64,000 nucleotides of DNA from Leptospira broomii serovar Hurstbridge str. 5399 (GCF_000243715.2 NZ_AHMO02000004.1:250501-314500), one strand, 5' to 3'. Shown: positions 25,114 through 35,527, counted from the first letter of the stretch. Translations and numbers: made by a program. The notes: generated by a model from the letters alone, not told the origin.

Positions 25114-25709
25114 TCGAAACGACCGGCGAAGTTCAAAGCATTAAGGATACCGGAGAAGGTAAGATATTTTCCCTCAAAGTGGACTGGCAGGATCCGGATC
25201 TAAAACTTGGTGATTCGATTTCAGTTAACGGCGCCTGTCATACGGTGACTTCCTTCCAGAATCGAGGGAACACTTTCGAATTTTATTCCTCTTATCGAAC
25301 TCTTGAACTCACGAATTTCGGGGATTTTCGAAACGGGACCAAGGTGAATCTTGAAAGATCAGTTCAACCTCATACCAGAATGGGAGGTCATTTTGTAACC
25401 GGTCATGTGGATGCGGTCGGAAAAATCACCTTAGCGGAAGATCGGGACGATGGTAAGGTCCGTCGGTATTTGATTTCTCACGATCCTGCTTTTACTAAAT
25501 ATTTTGCTGTAAGGGGAAGCATTACCGTCGACGGGATCTCCCTTACTATCGTAGATTCGAAACCGGGCGAATTTGAATTGGTTTTAATTCCGGAAACCCT
25601 GACCAAAACGAATGCGGGCGTTTCTTGGAAAGTCGGCGCCTCGGTAAATTTGGAAATCGATCTGGTCGCGAGGTATTTGGAACAGCTATTGAAATCGGAG
25701 CAGAAATAG
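25098..25709 (+). CDS. ribE: Riboflavin synthase alpha chain
   Basis: Riboflavin synthase joins two molecules of 6,7-dimethyl-8-ribityllumazine to make riboflavin. The 203-residue protein consists of two lumazine-binding repeats: one beginning [12 protein letters not shown], the second around [15 protein letters not shown]. The ATG at 25098 matches the family N-terminus and has GGGAGG upstream; an earlier ATG at 25080 would add six unrelated residues. The start lies inside ribD. Some genomes call this gene ribC. Confidence 0.94.
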   Translation: MFTGLIETTGEVQSIKDTGEGKIFSLKVDWQDPDLKLGDSISVNGACHTVTSFQNRGNTFEFYSSYRTLELTNFGDFRNGTKVNLERSVQPHTRMGGHFVTGHVDAVGKITLAEDRDDGKVRRYLISHDPAFTKYFAVRGSITVDGISLTIVDSKPGEFELVLIPETLTKTNAGVSWKVGASVNLEIDLVARYLEQLLKSEQK

Positions 25710-25853
25710 CCGAATATCATTCGCCGACCGAATGCAATTCGCCTTTAGCTGTTCAGGTGGTTGGGTGCCCAAACCGGATTTAGTGTTTTTCGTTCCGTTT
25801 AGGATTTATGATTGGTAAAAATCCAGTCCAATAAATGAGGTGGAAGTTAAATT

Positions 25854-27059
25854 ATGATCGGACCCATCGAACAAGCAATCGAAGACATAAAATCGGGGAA
25901 AATGATTATTCTCGTGGATTCCGAGGATCGTGAAAACGAAGGGGATCTAGTTTGCGCCGCCCAGTTTACTGACAAGGATAAGGTCAATTTTATGGCCACC
26001 TACGGGCGAGGATTGATTTGTTTTCCGATGGAAGGGGACCGCCTCCGTCAGCTCGGTCTGAATCGTATGGTCGACGATCATTCTCTTGGAGATAAGCACG
26101 GGACGGCGTTTACAGTTTCCGTCGATGCGAGGGAAGGAACTACCACCGGAATTTCCGCTCAGGACCGGGCGACTACGATTCAAGTTCTTATAGATCCAAA
26201 AACGACTCCCGGCGACTTAATGAAACCGGGTCACCTTTTTCCTTTGCAGGCAGTGGCCGGTGGAGTCCTCCGTCGTGCAGGGCATACGGAAGCTTCCGTC
26301 GATTTATGTAAACTCTCAGGACTTTATCCTGCAGGCGTAATCTGCGAAATTATGAACGACGACGGAAGTATGGCCCGATTGCCGGATCTGGAAATTTTTG
26401 CAGCCAAGCACGGTTTAAATATTTATACGATCGAAGATTTGATTCGTTATCGAAGAAAAACGGAAAATCTGATTCGTCTTGAAGTGGAAACCACTCTTCC
26501 GACCGAATACGGCGATTTTAGAATTCGCGCATATTCGACCTTAATCGATGATAAGATTCACGTGGCCTTAATTAAGGGTGATATACATAAGAATGATCCC
26601 GTAATGGTAAGGGTTCATTCCGAATGCTTGACGGGCGATATTTTCGGAAGCGGCAGATGCGACTGCGGTCCTCAATTGCATTCCGCGCTTTCGATGATTG
26701 CGCAGGAAGGAAAAGGAATACTCTTATACATGCGCCAGGAAGGTCGCGGAATCGGACTGATTAATAAACTCAAAGCTTATAACATGCAGGACGAGGGTCT
26801 GGACACTGTTGAGGCGAATGAGAAATTGGGTTTTGCCCCGGATCTGCGAGAATACGGAGTCGGCGCTCAAATTCTGAAAGATATCGGAATTGAAAAGATG
26901 AGATTACTGACCAATAACCCGCGCAAGATCGTAGGCCTTGAAGGTTACGGTTTGGAAGTCGTAGACCGTGTCCCGATAGAGATCAAACCGACCGGGAACA
27001 ATCATCATTATCTTTTTACGAAAAAAATGAAAATGGGGCATCTTTTAGGGCTGAATTAA
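25854..27059 (+). CDS. ribBA: Bifunctional DHBP synthase / GTP cyclohydrolase II
   Basis: The N-terminal half (residues about 1-205) makes 3,4-dihydroxy-2-butanone 4-phosphate from ribulose 5-phosphate and shows the acidic site [11 protein letters not shown] and the HTEASVDL block. The C-terminal half (about 206-401) opens GTP to start riboflavin synthesis and has the zinc cysteines in [18 protein letters not shown] and the RQEGRGIGL block. Both active sites look intact. A GAGG precedes the ATG. The 144-base gap from ribE has no FMN riboswitch that I can recognise. With ribD and ribE, only the lumazine synthase gene is missing from this cluster. Confidence 0.95.
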   Translation: MIGPIEQAIEDIKSGKMIILVDSEDRENEGDLVCAAQFTDKDKVNFMATYGRGLICFPMEGDRLRQLGLNRMVDDHSLGDKHGTAFTVSVDAREGTTTGISAQDRATTIQVLIDPKTTPGDLMKPGHLFPLQAVAGGVLRRAGHTEASVDLCKLSGLYPAGVICEIMNDDGSMARLPDLEIFAAKHGLNIYTIEDLIRYRRKTENLIRLEVETTLPTEYGDFRIRAYSTLIDDKIHVALIKGDIHKNDPVMVRVHSECLTGDIFGSGRCDCGPQLHSALSMIAQEGKGILLYMRQEGRGIGLINKLKAYNMQDEGLDTVEANEKLGFAPDLREYGVGAQILKDIGIEKMRLLTNNPRKIVGLEGYGLEVVDRVPIEIKPTGNNHHYLFTKKMKMGHLLGLN

Positions 27060-27068
27060 AAATCAGTC

Positions 27069-27085
27069 AGCAACCTAAGGTTGCA
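27069..27085. terminator. Short hairpin between the convergent ribBA and pdxH genes
   Basis: GCAACC-TAA-GGTTGC forms a 6-bp stem with a 3-base loop across the 3' end of pdxH, ten bases beyond the ribBA stop. There is no proper T-run on either strand, so this is only a candidate terminator or 3'-end stabiliser for convergent transcripts. Confidence 0.35.
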
Positions 27086-27716
27086 ATCTTAGCCTTTCCC
27101 AAATATCTCCTCGGAGCAGGAATTGCACTCGGTCGTGTAATCTGTTCCTTCTTCCCTGCCAAAATTCGAATTCGGTCGGAGTTAGCTCGTATCCTCCCCA
27201 AGTCGGAGGTAGAGGGACTTCCTTTCCTTCGTAATGTATTAGCAATTCATTATATTTTTTTTCTAATTCGGTCCGATCCGATACTGATTTACTTTGATCC
27301 GATGCGAGAGCACCAATCTGACTTGCAAACGGTCTGGTTCTAAAATACTTTTCCGAAACTTCCCGGGAAACTTTTGCGATATTTCCGCGGATACGGACCT
27401 GGCGTTCCAATTCCGCCCAAAAGAAAACGATGCATGCGATCGGATGCTTTTCCAACTCTTCGCCCTTTCGACTGGAATAGTTCGTAAAAAATCGAAATTT
27501 ACCGTTTGAAATTCCCTTGAGTAAAACGATTCGAGCGTTCGGAAGATTTTTCTCATCGACGGTCGCCAAGGTCATCGCATTCGGTTCCTTTACTTCCGAG
27601 TGTAGGGCTTCCTCGAACCAACGGGAAAAAAAATCCACCGGATTTTTTTCGACTTGGGATTCGTCCAGTTCGGCTTTTGCATACTCGTTTCGTAAATCGC
27701 TGATATTCTTCGTCAT
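27075..27716 (-). CDS. pdxH: Pyridoxamine/pyridoxine 5'-phosphate oxidase
   Basis: PdxH uses FMN and oxygen to convert pyridoxamine or pyridoxine phosphate to pyridoxal 5'-phosphate. The 213-residue protein has the NAMTLATVDEKNLPNARIVLLK segment (FMN binding), FFTNYSSRKGEELEKHP, and the C-terminal EFWQGRRNRLHDRVQF substrate block, all family hallmarks. The ATG at 27716 is 7 bases downstream of the prepilin peptidase gene, so it is the last gene of a three-gene minus-strand operon that begins with a PLP-dependent aminotransferase. Confidence 0.94.
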   Translation of the reverse strand: MTKNISDLRNEYAKAELDESQVEKNPVDFFSRWFEEALHSEVKEPNAMTLATVDEKNLPNARIVLLKGISNGKFRFFTNYSSRKGEELEKHPIACIVFFWAELERQVRIRGNIAKVSREVSEKYFRTRPFASQIGALASDQSKSVSDRTELEKKYNELLIHYEGKEVPLPPTWGGYELTPTEFEFWQGRRNRLHDRVQFLLRGDIWERLRLQP

Positions 27717-27723
27717 AAGCTTA

Positions 27724-28590
27724 TTATTCCCCGTAGGGAAAGAATCTCATCCCCGTCTCGGAAAGCAATCCGGAGTTCCAGGCAAATTTAGCCAAAAATG
27801 TCAATGCCAGCGAAGCAGAAAAATAAACACCCATCGGGATGGGAACTCCCCTTAAACTTTGCCCCTTCTTTCTAGTCCCGATAGTGATTGCAAGGGCAAG
27901 AACATAGGAGGAGTTTACGAAAAGAATCCACCACGGATGACCCGAAAGAAACGCGAAGGAAGGTGCAAAGATCGCGTCGGCAAACCCCATACCATGAGGA
28001 AACAAAAAATGGACGGCAAAGAAGATTCCCAAAAAGCAACCGAACACGATCGCATCTAATTTTGTCGGTAAACTCCCGTCGGTTAGAAAGTTTAGCAAAA
28101 TTCCCCACGCTAAAATGAAGGGCAGATTTTCGTAATCTAAAGAAAACTTTTTCCAATCCGTCGCGGCGGATACGAGCAAATGACCGCAAAGAACAACGAA
28201 TACCAACGATGCGAGGAACTTTCCGGAAAGGAAAAAAGCGAGCGCAAATAGCAATCCGAAAGAGGCTTCGCAGAGCGAGTACAGCGGATTTATCTTTGCT
28301 CCGCAGGCCTCGCATTTTTTCCCCGCCAACCAATACCCTAAAACCGGTACTAACGCTAATCCTCGGATTTTGGCCCCGCAAGATTCGCAAGCGGATGGTT
28401 CGGTTAATAAACGAAGTAATCTCCGGCTGAATGTTCCTGATTTTCGTTCGTATCCGTAAAAGAAACGCAGGATTCTATAAGCAAGGGTGGAATAAAAACT
28501 CCCGAGCGAAATAGAGATCAAAAATCCGCCGACCCATATCATAGGAATGAGACCCGGAATTTCGGACTCAAAATTGAAATGATTATCCAA
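27724..28590 (-). CDS. Type IV prepilin peptidase (A24 family)
   Basis: This membrane aspartic protease cleaves, and in many species methylates, type IV prepilin-like leader peptides. The 288-residue protein has several membrane segments, two zinc-type cysteine pairs (C68/C71 and C93/C96) in the cytoplasmic loop, and two candidate catalytic aspartates: D145 in ATDWKKFSLDYENLP and D205 in GMGFADAIF, where the usual GxGD is GFAD. The start is TTG at 28590. It lies between an aminotransferase and pdxH with 7-base gaps. No pilin or pilus assembly gene is nearby, so its substrates are encoded elsewhere. Confidence 0.85.
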   Translation of the reverse strand: MDNHFNFESEIPGLIPMIWVGGFLISISLGSFYSTLAYRILRFFYGYERKSGTFSRRLLRLLTEPSACESCGAKIRGLALVPVLGYWLAGKKCEACGAKINPLYSLCEASFGLLFALAFFLSGKFLASLVFVVLCGHLLVSAATDWKKFSLDYENLPFILAWGILLNFLTDGSLPTKLDAIVFGCFLGIFFAVHFLFPHGMGFADAIFAPSFAFLSGHPWWILFVNSSYVLALAITIGTRKKGQSLRGVPIPMGVYFSASLALTFLAKFAWNSGLLSETGMRFFPYGE

Positions 28591-28597
28591 TCTCTAT

Positions 28598-29716
28598 TTA
28601 TGCTCCTGCCAATTCTCTAAGAGCTTTTATGCCTCTCTTTAAATTATCCCATTCGGATGCGAAGCTGATTCGAATATAGTTCGGAGAATCGACGAAAATG
28701 TAACCGGGTACAAGGATGAGTCCTTTTTCTTTTACCGCGCGTCCGATGAAGTCTTCGTCCCGATCTTTGATTTTTAAAAAGAAGTAAAAAGCGCCTTGGC
28801 TTTTTTTGACTTCATAATGGTCTTTTAGATTTTCATAAACAAAATCGCGCTTTTCGCGATAATCCGCGATGTACGAACTCATATTGGTTTTTAACGCCTC
28901 AATTCCCATCCATTGGGTGACCGAGGGTGCGCATACTAAAGTGTACTGCTGTAAAGTAGTTAAAGTTTTAATGATCGGTTCCGGCGCTAAGATAGAGGCC
29001 AATCTAAGACCGGTCATACTATACGTTTTTGAAAATCCCGATAACGTTATCGCTTTTTCATAAAAGGAACCGACCGAATGGAATTGCCTGTCGTAATCGA
29101 ACTTTTCGTAGATTTCGTCCGAAATTAAATACGCGCCGGTTCGCTCCGCTAAGTCGGCTAAGGACGTTAGTTGGTCTTTGCTAAGAATTGTTCCGGTCGG
29201 ATTGGACGGAGACGAGAAAATGATTATCTTCAGTTTTTTATCCCGAAACTGATTCAGGTCGTCCGGCCCGAAATTCTCGGAAATCGTATGCATCTTGCCG
29301 CCGTAAATCTTAATGTATTCCGGATACATAAGGAAATACGGGGAAACGACTAAGCATTCATCTCCTTCGTTTAACAGAGCGTTAAATAATAACAAAAAGG
29401 CCGAGCTGATTCCCGAGGTTACTAAGACCCGCTCCGGCGTAGCATATGGTATCGAGTTCTCTTTTCTGTATTTAAGAGAGAGGGCTTCCCGTAGCTGGGG
29501 GATGCCTGCCGTCAGAGTATATGCAGTCTTTCCGTCTCGAAGCGCCTTGACTCCCGCTTCGATGATATTTTCAGGACAGGGAAAGTGGGGTTGTCCGATG
29601 GAAAGATTAATCGGATCTTTCAAGGTTCCTGCAAGTTCAAAGGCCTTGCGAATAGCGGAGGAATTTAAACCACGAATTCTATTTGCGAGGGCGTATTCGA
29701 GTGTCGACTGGCTCAT
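28598..29716 (-). CDS. PLP-dependent class I/II aminotransferase
   Basis: The 372-residue protein is a fold-type I aminotransferase of the aspartate/aromatic group. Visible blocks are INLSIGQPHFPCPENI, PSNPTG, the cofactor aspartate/tyrosine segment LISDEIYEKFDYD and the PLP-lysine segment LSGFSKTYSMTGLRL. The C-terminal arginine block RISFASEW is present. I chose ATG at 29716; a TTG 12 codons upstream also fits but has no better ribosome binding site. It leads an operon with a prepilin peptidase and pdxH, which supplies its cofactor. The amino-acid substrate cannot be read from sequence. Confidence 0.88.
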   Translation of the reverse strand: MSQSTLEYALANRIRGLNSSAIRKAFELAGTLKDPINLSIGQPHFPCPENIIEAGVKALRDGKTAYTLTAGIPQLREALSLKYRKENSIPYATPERVLVTSGISSAFLLLFNALLNEGDECLVVSPYFLMYPEYIKIYGGKMHTISENFGPDDLNQFRDKKLKIIIFSSPSNPTGTILSKDQLTSLADLAERTGAYLISDEIYEKFDYDRQFHSVGSFYEKAITLSGFSKTYSMTGLRLASILAPEPIIKTLTTLQQYTLVCAPSVTQWMGIEALKTNMSSYIADYREKRDFVYENLKDHYEVKKSQGAFYFFLKIKDRDEDFIGRAVKEKGLILVPGYIFVDSPNYIRISFASEWDNLKRGIKALRELAGA

Positions 29717-29876
29717 AAGTGAACGGTACTCGGTAGGCGGTTTGGGTAACAAACGGAAATTCGATCAGTGATCGGAAAATTTTTCGACCGGAACGGTTGG
29801 CAACCCCAACCAATACTTGCCACTCTCGCTTGGGAATTCGGATTGCCTCTTGATCCGGCTCCTTCATTTTGGAGCC

Positions 29877-32800
29877 ATGGAAGCCGTTGAAATCGCAGGA
29901 TTAAAAGTCCCAGTGTCAAAAATCGGAAACAACTCGGGCAGTCTCGGTTCGGATCTTGTAGAGACGGACTCGACCGTTCGCAATCTTCAGAACATACTTT
30001 ATCCTTTATTAGAAGGTCGTCCGGTATTATTGATCGGAGATGCAGGAGTCGGAAAAAACGCATTAATTTATTATATCAATCACAAACGAAACCATCCGAC
30101 CGCTCGTTTCAGCTTTAACGAGGATACTTTACCGGAAGATTTAATCGGTTCGTATCGGCTTTTGCTGGACGGTAAAGGATTTGCTTGGGCCGACGGACCA
30201 TTGACTTCGGCGGTTCGTTCCGGGGCTAGCTTTGTCGCCGATGAGATGAACCTTTGTCCCCCGCATATCATTAAGCGATTTTCCACTATCTACGAATCCA
30301 ATTACCTGGAACTGATCGAAGGAAACGGAGCCAGAATCCATGCGTCGAACGGATTCAACTTTATCGGTACGCAAAATCCATCGGAAGGTTTCGAAGGTAG
30401 AAAGCCTCTTCCGTTCGATATCACTAGATACTATTCCGTCGTCTACGTAGACCCTCATAGTCCCGATGAGATCCTGTTTATATTAGAGAAATTATATCCG
30501 GACATGGGAAGCGAACTGCTTAAATCCTGTATTCGGATTTCCCTCGAGACGGAGACCAGAGTCGTTTCGGGAGCGATAGGAAAAGGCGATCTGGAAAAAT
30601 ACCATTTCAATATCCGAAATCTTAAGAAACTTTGCAGCCGCATTTTAGGACTCAAGGCGGATAGCCCGGAGTTACGCTTTAGAGAATTATGGAATTTTTA
30701 TATAGAACCGTTTCGTAAGAACGAAGATCGTCAGGCTCAAGTCGAACTTATCCTTAAGGAAACCGGTTTATCCGCGATTCCTCAATTGCCGGAACCGAAG
30801 TTCGAAGTTCATAAGGGGTTTTTATACTGTAATGATAAACGAATTCCGGTTTTGAATGAGTCCAAGGCAAAGGAAATTCTCACAAGCATTCCCTTGCCCC
30901 TAAAATTACGGGAATTTGCCGAAAGAGTCTATTCCGCCGTGGAATTTAAGGAAAATATTCTAATCGAATATTCGGAGGAGCAGGATCCGCAACTGATTCT
31001 ACCTCTGTTCACCGAAGCAAACGGATTACCGCTCGAAACCGTACATCTTTGTAAAGGAATTCACACTTCGGATATCATCGGTGCGTTGAAGCCAACCACA
31101 GGATCGGAAGTAGGCTGGGTGGACGGGCCTTTGACTAAAGGGATTCGCGAAGGTGGAAATATTCTGATTACCAACTTGGAAGCCGCCGGCGCGGAGCTTG
31201 TGGAAAAGCTGAACATGCTGACCGACGATGCACGTTCCCTGGTCTTACCGCCGGAAAGTGGAGAGACTATACCGGTTGAACTCAAAGAGGATTCGCGCGT
31301 GTTTGCGATGAAGCTTTATCGTAAAACCAAATCGACTCCCACGATTTCTAGGGCATTTAGAAACCGATTCACTTCCATATTGTTTCCCGATTTAGAGGAT
31401 ATCGAAACGCTTAAGGAAATCTTAAGCTTTTATCTGCCGGAAGGCGATTTGATCGATAAGATGTCGGATTTCCATTCTAAGATCAAGGATCTATCCAAGA
31501 AAAGAACGATCGGCTCGGCCAATTTAATGCCTTATACTTTCGGTCTTTCTAATTTACTACAGTGGAAGGATCATATTCATCGCTATGCGGATAAAAAGGC
31601 AGGGAAGGAAGGCTTGCGAGAGGTGGCCTTTCGAGGCGGAAAAATCGCCTACTCCAACCAGATCGCCGATCCGGGAGAGCGTAAGGAATTGGAAAGAATT
31701 CTTGAATTGCAACTTTCGGGTGTAGAGATCGTCTCAGAGTTCTTCAAGGAACTCGAAGACAAGAAAAAAAAAACTCTGACACCTTCCACCGCAATCGAAA
31801 AGAGTCGTTGGTGGGATCCGGAACTCCATAAAAGGGAGCCGCTTACCGGAAAGGCTAAACTTCTCAATTCGGGAGGGGAACTTCGTAAAGGATTGGAAAT
31901 CAATACGCCTCCTACCGGCGGGTCCGTTAAAGAAGGCGCCGATGCTTGGTATGGGCAAGAGACCCGCGGTAATATGGGCCAGGGCGAACCTGCAGGAGGC
32001 GGAGGCGCCTGGGGTTTCAGAACGGAAGAACTCTATAAGGCCTTCCTTGCAAAGCGACGTATCCTTTGGGAATATACGGTTCAAGCCAATCTGAAAGAAT
32101 TTAAAGAAGTCTTCGGGCGAAGCTTGGAAGAAGTCGAACTCAATTTAGAGAGGCTTTTTGATCCGGAGATCGATATCAATAGAATGTATCGAAGCGAAGG
32201 AAATCGAATCGATACTCGAAAATATATCTCTTTTCTTTCCGGAAAAGGCGACTCCAAAGTTTTCGATAAAACTACCATCGATAAGGACGAGGAAAAACTA
32301 AAGGGCGTCGAAGTCGCTTTTCTAGTATCTAAGGCTAGGAGAATCTTCAACTTCGAATATGCGGTCGCTACTCTTTCGGCCATGCTTTCTTCGGCTCATA
32401 TTCTGGACGAACACGACGTGAATTTTTCCGTAACGGCGTATTCGGATCGATTAAATAGGAAGGATCGAATCGATTTAGTAGAGATTAAGAGAATCGAAGA
32501 GCCGTACGACGCAAAAAAAGAAGAGGAAATGTTCGATTCTCTAAGGAGCGATTGGCAGGGTGACTCGATTGAAGAGTATCAATTGCTCGAGAAGATCGAA
32601 TCCTACTTTTCGCCTGAAGCCCAAACTAGGATCCTGGTCATGATATCCGATTTTCGTGGACAAAGGGGAAAAGCGGAGATCGAGCAGGAAATTCAATCTC
32701 GGGACAATCGCCGACTTAAAGCCGAGATTTTGAAACATTCGAATAAAAACTACGTTTTCCTCGGAGTCGGTCTGGGAAGGCGCTACATTGCCGAGCATAT

Positions 32801-32909
32801 TTTTCCGGACTCGATCCAGATAACCTCGGAAAACTTTTATAATATGCCCAACTTAATCGGGGCGGAATTGGGACGGATTATTCTCACCCACCATTCGACC
32901 CGAAATTAA
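29877..32909 (+). CDS. Midasin-like protein: MoxR-type AAA module, degenerate second AAA module, C-terminal VWA-like domain
   Basis: The 1010-residue protein starts with an AAA_5/MoxR-type ATPase module: Walker A GDAGVGKN at 54-61, the block WADGPLTSAVRSGASFVADE with Walker B D122-E123, and sensor 1 NFIGTQNP. A second module (about 345-560) repeats the block as WVDGPLTKGIREGGNILITN, with Walker B replaced and no Walker A, and ends in ISRAFRNRF. A Gly-rich linker near 700 leads to a C-terminal VWA-like domain (about 815-1010), whose metal site is degenerate because the expected DxSxS reads LVSKARR. The order AAA-AAA-VWA in one chain recalls eukaryotic midasin and the bacterial MoxR/VWA chaperone pairs. 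ATG at 29877 has the best context; upstream in-frame codons have no support. It diverges from the aminotransferase operon and precedes smpB. Confidence 0.85.
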   Translation: MEAVEIAGLKVPVSKIGNNSGSLGSDLVETDSTVRNLQNILYPLLEGRPVLLIGDAGVGKNALIYYINHKRNHPTARFSFNEDTLPEDLIGSYRLLLDGKGFAWADGPLTSAVRSGASFVADEMNLCPPHIIKRFSTIYESNYLELIEGNGARIHASNGFNFIGTQNPSEGFEGRKPLPFDITRYYSVVYVDPHSPDEILFILEKLYPDMGSELLKSCIRISLETETRVVSGAIGKGDLEKYHFNIRNLKKLCSRILGLKADSPELRFRELWNFYIEPFRKNEDRQAQVELILKETGLSAIPQLPEPKFEVHKGFLYCNDKRIPVLNESKAKEILTSIPLPLKLREFAERVYSAVEFKENILIEYSEEQDPQLILPLFTEANGLPLETVHLCKGIHTSDIIGALKPTTGSEVGWVDGPLTKGIREGGNILITNLEAAGAELVEKLNMLTDDARSLVLPPESGETIPVELKEDSRVFAMKLYRKTKSTPTISRAFRNRFTSILFPDLEDIETLKEILSFYLPEGDLIDKMSDFHSKIKDLSKKRTIGSANLMPYTFGLSNLLQWKDHIHRYADKKAGKEGLREVAFRGGKIAYSNQIADPGERKELERILELQLSGVEIVSEFFKELEDKKKKTLTPSTAIEKSRWWDPELHKREPLTGKAKLLNSGGELRKGLEINTPPTGGSVKEGADAWYGQETRGNMGQGEPAGGGGAWGFRTEELYKAFLAKRRILWEYTVQANLKEFKEVFGRSLEEVELNLERLFDPEIDINRMYRSEGNRIDTRKYISFLSGKGDSKVFDKTTIDKDEEKLKGVEVAFLVSKARRIFNFEYAVATLSAMLSSAHILDEHDVNFSVTAYSDRLNRKDRIDLVEIKRIEEPYDAKKEEEMFDSLRSDWQGDSIEEYQLLEKIESYFSPEAQTRILVMISDFRGQRGKAEIEQEIQSRDNRRLKAEILKHSNKNYVFLGVGLGRRYIAEHIFPDSIQITSENFYNMPNLIGAELGRIILTHHSTRN

Positions 32910-32945
32910 TTTGGGGACGGCCGTCGGCCGTCAAAACGATTGGAA

Positions 32946-33425
32946 ATGGGAAAGAAAAAGGAAACATCCGGCCCGCAGCCGCTGGTAAATAAAAAAGCCA
33001 GATTTAACTTCGAACTGATCTCTTTTATCGAAGCGGGGATCGTTTTGTCCGGATCCGAAGTGAAGAGTCTACGCGAGAAGAAAGCGAATCTAACCGATGC
33101 ATTCGCAAAAATCAAAAACGGAGAAGTTTATCTAGATAGTTTTTCCATCACTCCGTATAAAAACGGCGGATACGCAAATCACCCGGAGATCCGTCCTCGT
33201 AAACTTCTCCTCAAAAAAAAAGAGATCGATAAGCTGGATCGACAAATGAAAGAGAAGGGGCTCGTTCTCATCGCTACAAAGGTTTATTTCAAAGATAATC
33301 GTTGGGCCAAAGTGGAGCTTGCCTTGGCCAAACCTAAGAAGCTTTACGATAAACGGGAAGACTTGAAAAAGAGCGACGCAAAAATGGAAATCGCTCGCGC
33401 TATTAAGGCTAAGAACTACTCATAA
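32946..33425 (+). CDS. smpB: SsrA-binding protein SmpB
   Basis: SmpB binds tmRNA and brings it to stalled ribosomes for trans-translation. The 159-residue protein shows [31 protein letters not shown], the [18 protein letters not shown] block and a basic C-terminal tail. I chose ATG at 32946 (MGKKK...); a TTG two codons upstream at 32940 is the alternative. No tmRNA gene was seen in this window. The gene ends 1 base before der, so the two are coupled. Confidence 0.93.
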   Translation: MGKKKETSGPQPLVNKKARFNFELISFIEAGIVLSGSEVKSLREKKANLTDAFAKIKNGEVYLDSFSITPYKNGGYANHPEIRPRKLLLKKKEIDKLDRQMKEKGLVLIATKVYFKDNRWAKVELALAKPKKLYDKREDLKKSDAKMEIARAIKAKNYS

Positions 33426-33426
33426 A

Positions 33427-34806
33427 ATGGCATCAAAAAAACGTAATGTACCGATGGTTAGCATCGTCGGACGCCAGAATGTCGGTAAGTCGACTTTATT
33501 CAATTCGTTACTTAAAAAGAAATTAGCGATCACCGAAGATTATCCGGGAGTGACTAGGGACGTTCTACAAGCTCGCGTTCTAAACCCCGAGAGAGGATTG
33601 GATTTTCATCTCTGCGATACTCCGGGTCTGGACATCGAAAAGCCGGACGGATTAGACGAAGCCATTTTAGAAAACGCGTTTAGGCAGTTGGCTCAATCGG
33701 ATCTAATTCTGTTTCTTCTGGATTTAAGAGAAATGACTCCGTACGATTCAAGACTCATAGAAAGATTCAGAAAAGATCCGGAGCTAAATCAAATTCCGGT
33801 TCTTTACTGCGTAAACAAAGTGGATAATCCGGAAGACGAGGAGGACTTGGATCAATTTTATCGTTTAGGATTATCCGAAATTCTTCCCATCTCCGCGATC
33901 GGACGTAGAAATCTCAGCCTGTTACTCGAAAAAATCGCATTTTTACTTCCCGACGCGAAACGATACGTGGCCAAAATCGAAGCCGAAGAAGGCGCAAAGG
34001 ATATTTCCTACGATTTTCGTTTGGCAATCGTTGGAAAGCCGAATGCTGGAAAATCAAGTTTATTGAATGCACTATGCGGATATGAGCGTGCAGTGGTAAG
34101 CGAAGTTGCGGGAACGACACGCGATTCAGTCGATACGTCGCTCGTATTCGAAGGGAAGCAGATATTAATTACCGATACGGCCGGCATTAGACGAAAAGCC
34201 GACAAAGCCGAAGCCTTGGAATTTTATTCTTATCAAAGGACAAAACGATCGATAGAGGCATCGGACGTCGTAATTCACTTGATGGATGCGTTAAAAGGAT
34301 TCGGGGAATTCGATAAAAAAATCGTCTCATTATTGCAGGAAGCCGGTAAACCTTTTTTGTTAGCGGTAAATAAATGGGACGCGGTCGAAGACAAGGATAC
34401 GAAATCCTTTGATATCTATAAGGATAAATTGTATTCCCGTTTTCCGCTCTTAAAAGAGATCCAAATTATCACCTTGAGTGCGAAAGAGAAGCAACGAATT
34501 CACAAACTCATGGAAATGACCGTGGATTTAGCGGCACGGTCTAGACGAAAAATCACTACGTCAGAATTGAACCAATCGTTGAGAGCTTGGATGTCGGAAG
34601 CTGGACGTTCCTTTTCCGCGAATCGACCTCCTAAGATGCTTTATTGCACGCAGGTTTCCGTCTCGCCCTTTCATCTAATTTTGTTCGTAAACCATATAGA
34701 TTATTTCAAACCGAACCTACTGAGCTTTCTAAAAAAAAGACTGACCGAGAAATACTCCCTTCAGGGAATTCCGATCCGACTTGAGTTGAGGTCCGATCGA
34801 AAATGA
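33427..34806 (+). CDS. der: Ribosome biogenesis GTPase Der (EngA)
   Basis: Der has two GTPase domains in tandem and a KH-like C-terminal domain, and acts in 50S subunit assembly. In the 459-residue protein the first G domain carries [14 protein letters not shown] and NKVD, the second carries [23 protein letters not shown] and NKWD, and the C-terminal part ends in [13 protein letters not shown], all as expected. Its stop codon overlaps the plsY start codon in an ATGA arrangement. Confidence 0.96.
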   Translation: MASKKRNVPMVSIVGRQNVGKSTLFNSLLKKKLAITEDYPGVTRDVLQARVLNPERGLDFHLCDTPGLDIEKPDGLDEAILENAFRQLAQSDLILFLLDLREMTPYDSRLIERFRKDPELNQIPVLYCVNKVDNPEDEEDLDQFYRLGLSEILPISAIGRRNLSLLLEKIAFLLPDAKRYVAKIEAEEGAKDISYDFRLAIVGKPNAGKSSLLNALCGYERAVVSEVAGTTRDSVDTSLVFEGKQILITDTAGIRRKADKAEALEFYSYQRTKRSIEASDVVIHLMDALKGFGEFDKKIVSLLQEAGKPFLLAVNKWDAVEDKDTKSFDIYKDKLYSRFPLLKEIQIITLSAKEKQRIHKLMEMTVDLAARSRRKITTSELNQSLRAWMSEAGRSFSANRPPKMLYCTQVSVSPFHLILFVNHIDYFKPNLLSFLKKRLTEKYSLQGIPIRLELRSDRK

Positions 34807-35444
34807 ACCTTGCTTCTATTTTCCTTGCTTTCGGATCGTTTTTTTTAGGTTCGATTCCGTTCGGATTTCTTATAGCGAAGTATATCGGAGGGGTGGACAT
34901 TCGCGAGAAAGGTAGCGGAAACATAGGGGCAACAAACGTTACTCGCCTATTAGGCTGGAAAGTCGGATTACCCGTATTGTTATTAGATATCTCTAAAGGC
35001 ATTTTACCGATAGTATTTGCGAAATACGCGCTACATATAAATTCCGAGTTAACCCTTTTATTATGCGGAATTGCAGCCGTAGCCGGCCACGTTTTTTCCC
35101 CGTTTCTAAAAATGAAGGGAGGGAAGGGCGTTGCGACGAGTTTCGGAGTCTTCTTAGTCTTGGCTCCGGGATCGGTTTTTTTCAGCCTGGTAGTATTCTT
35201 ATTTCTGAAGAAAGTTTTCGGTTTCGTCTCCTTAGGTTCGATAGGTGGAGCGATTTCCTTACCGATCAGCTACGTCTTACTATCTCGTATAGAAGGTTTG
35301 GATTTCCATACTCCCACTTTTTGGGCGATTTGCAGTATCAGTACCGCGATTTTGATATTGCATCGTACAAACTTACTTCGTTTAATAAGGGGAAGCGAGT
35401 TCTCTTCCGACAAAGAAAAATACAGAAAACAGACCGAAGACTGA
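34803..35444 (+). CDS. plsY: Acyl-phosphate:glycerol-3-phosphate acyltransferase PlsY
   Basis: PlsY transfers the acyl group from acyl-phosphate to glycerol 3-phosphate at the inner membrane, the first step of phospholipid synthesis. The 213-residue integral membrane protein has the family loops [30 protein letters not shown] and [21 protein letters not shown]. It overlaps der by 4 bases. A dyad CGATTTCA / TGAAATCG with a 16-base loop lies just downstream (35458-35489). Confidence 0.94.
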   Translation: MNLASIFLAFGSFFLGSIPFGFLIAKYIGGVDIREKGSGNIGATNVTRLLGWKVGLPVLLLDISKGILPIVFAKYALHINSELTLLLCGIAAVAGHVFSPFLKMKGGKGVATSFGVFLVLAPGSVFFSLVVFLFLKKVFGFVSLGSIGGAISLPISYVLLSRIEGLDFHTPTFWAICSISTAILILHRTNLLRLIRGSEFSSDKEKYRKQTED

Positions 35445-35457
35445 CCTAAGTTTGAAA

Positions 35458-35489
35458 CGATTTCATCTTTAATTTTAAGGTTGAAATCG
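35458..35489. other. Inverted repeat downstream of plsY
   Basis: Arms CGATTTCA and TGAAATCG pair perfectly over 8 bases around a 16-base AT-rich loop, starting 14 bases after the plsY stop and ending 39 bases before the next gene. There is no T-run after it. It may be a weak terminator or an operator for the downstream hypothetical gene. Confidence 0.3.
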
Positions 35490-35527
35490 CCGGAGTCGAA
35501 TGTTAGGATTGGGCCGGTCGCTCGTGC

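Noticed and set aside
25710..25853. FMN riboswitch upstream of ribBA
   Set aside because: None of the conserved RFN-element blocks could be recognised; only a weak GGTTGGG/CCCAAACC hairpin is present.
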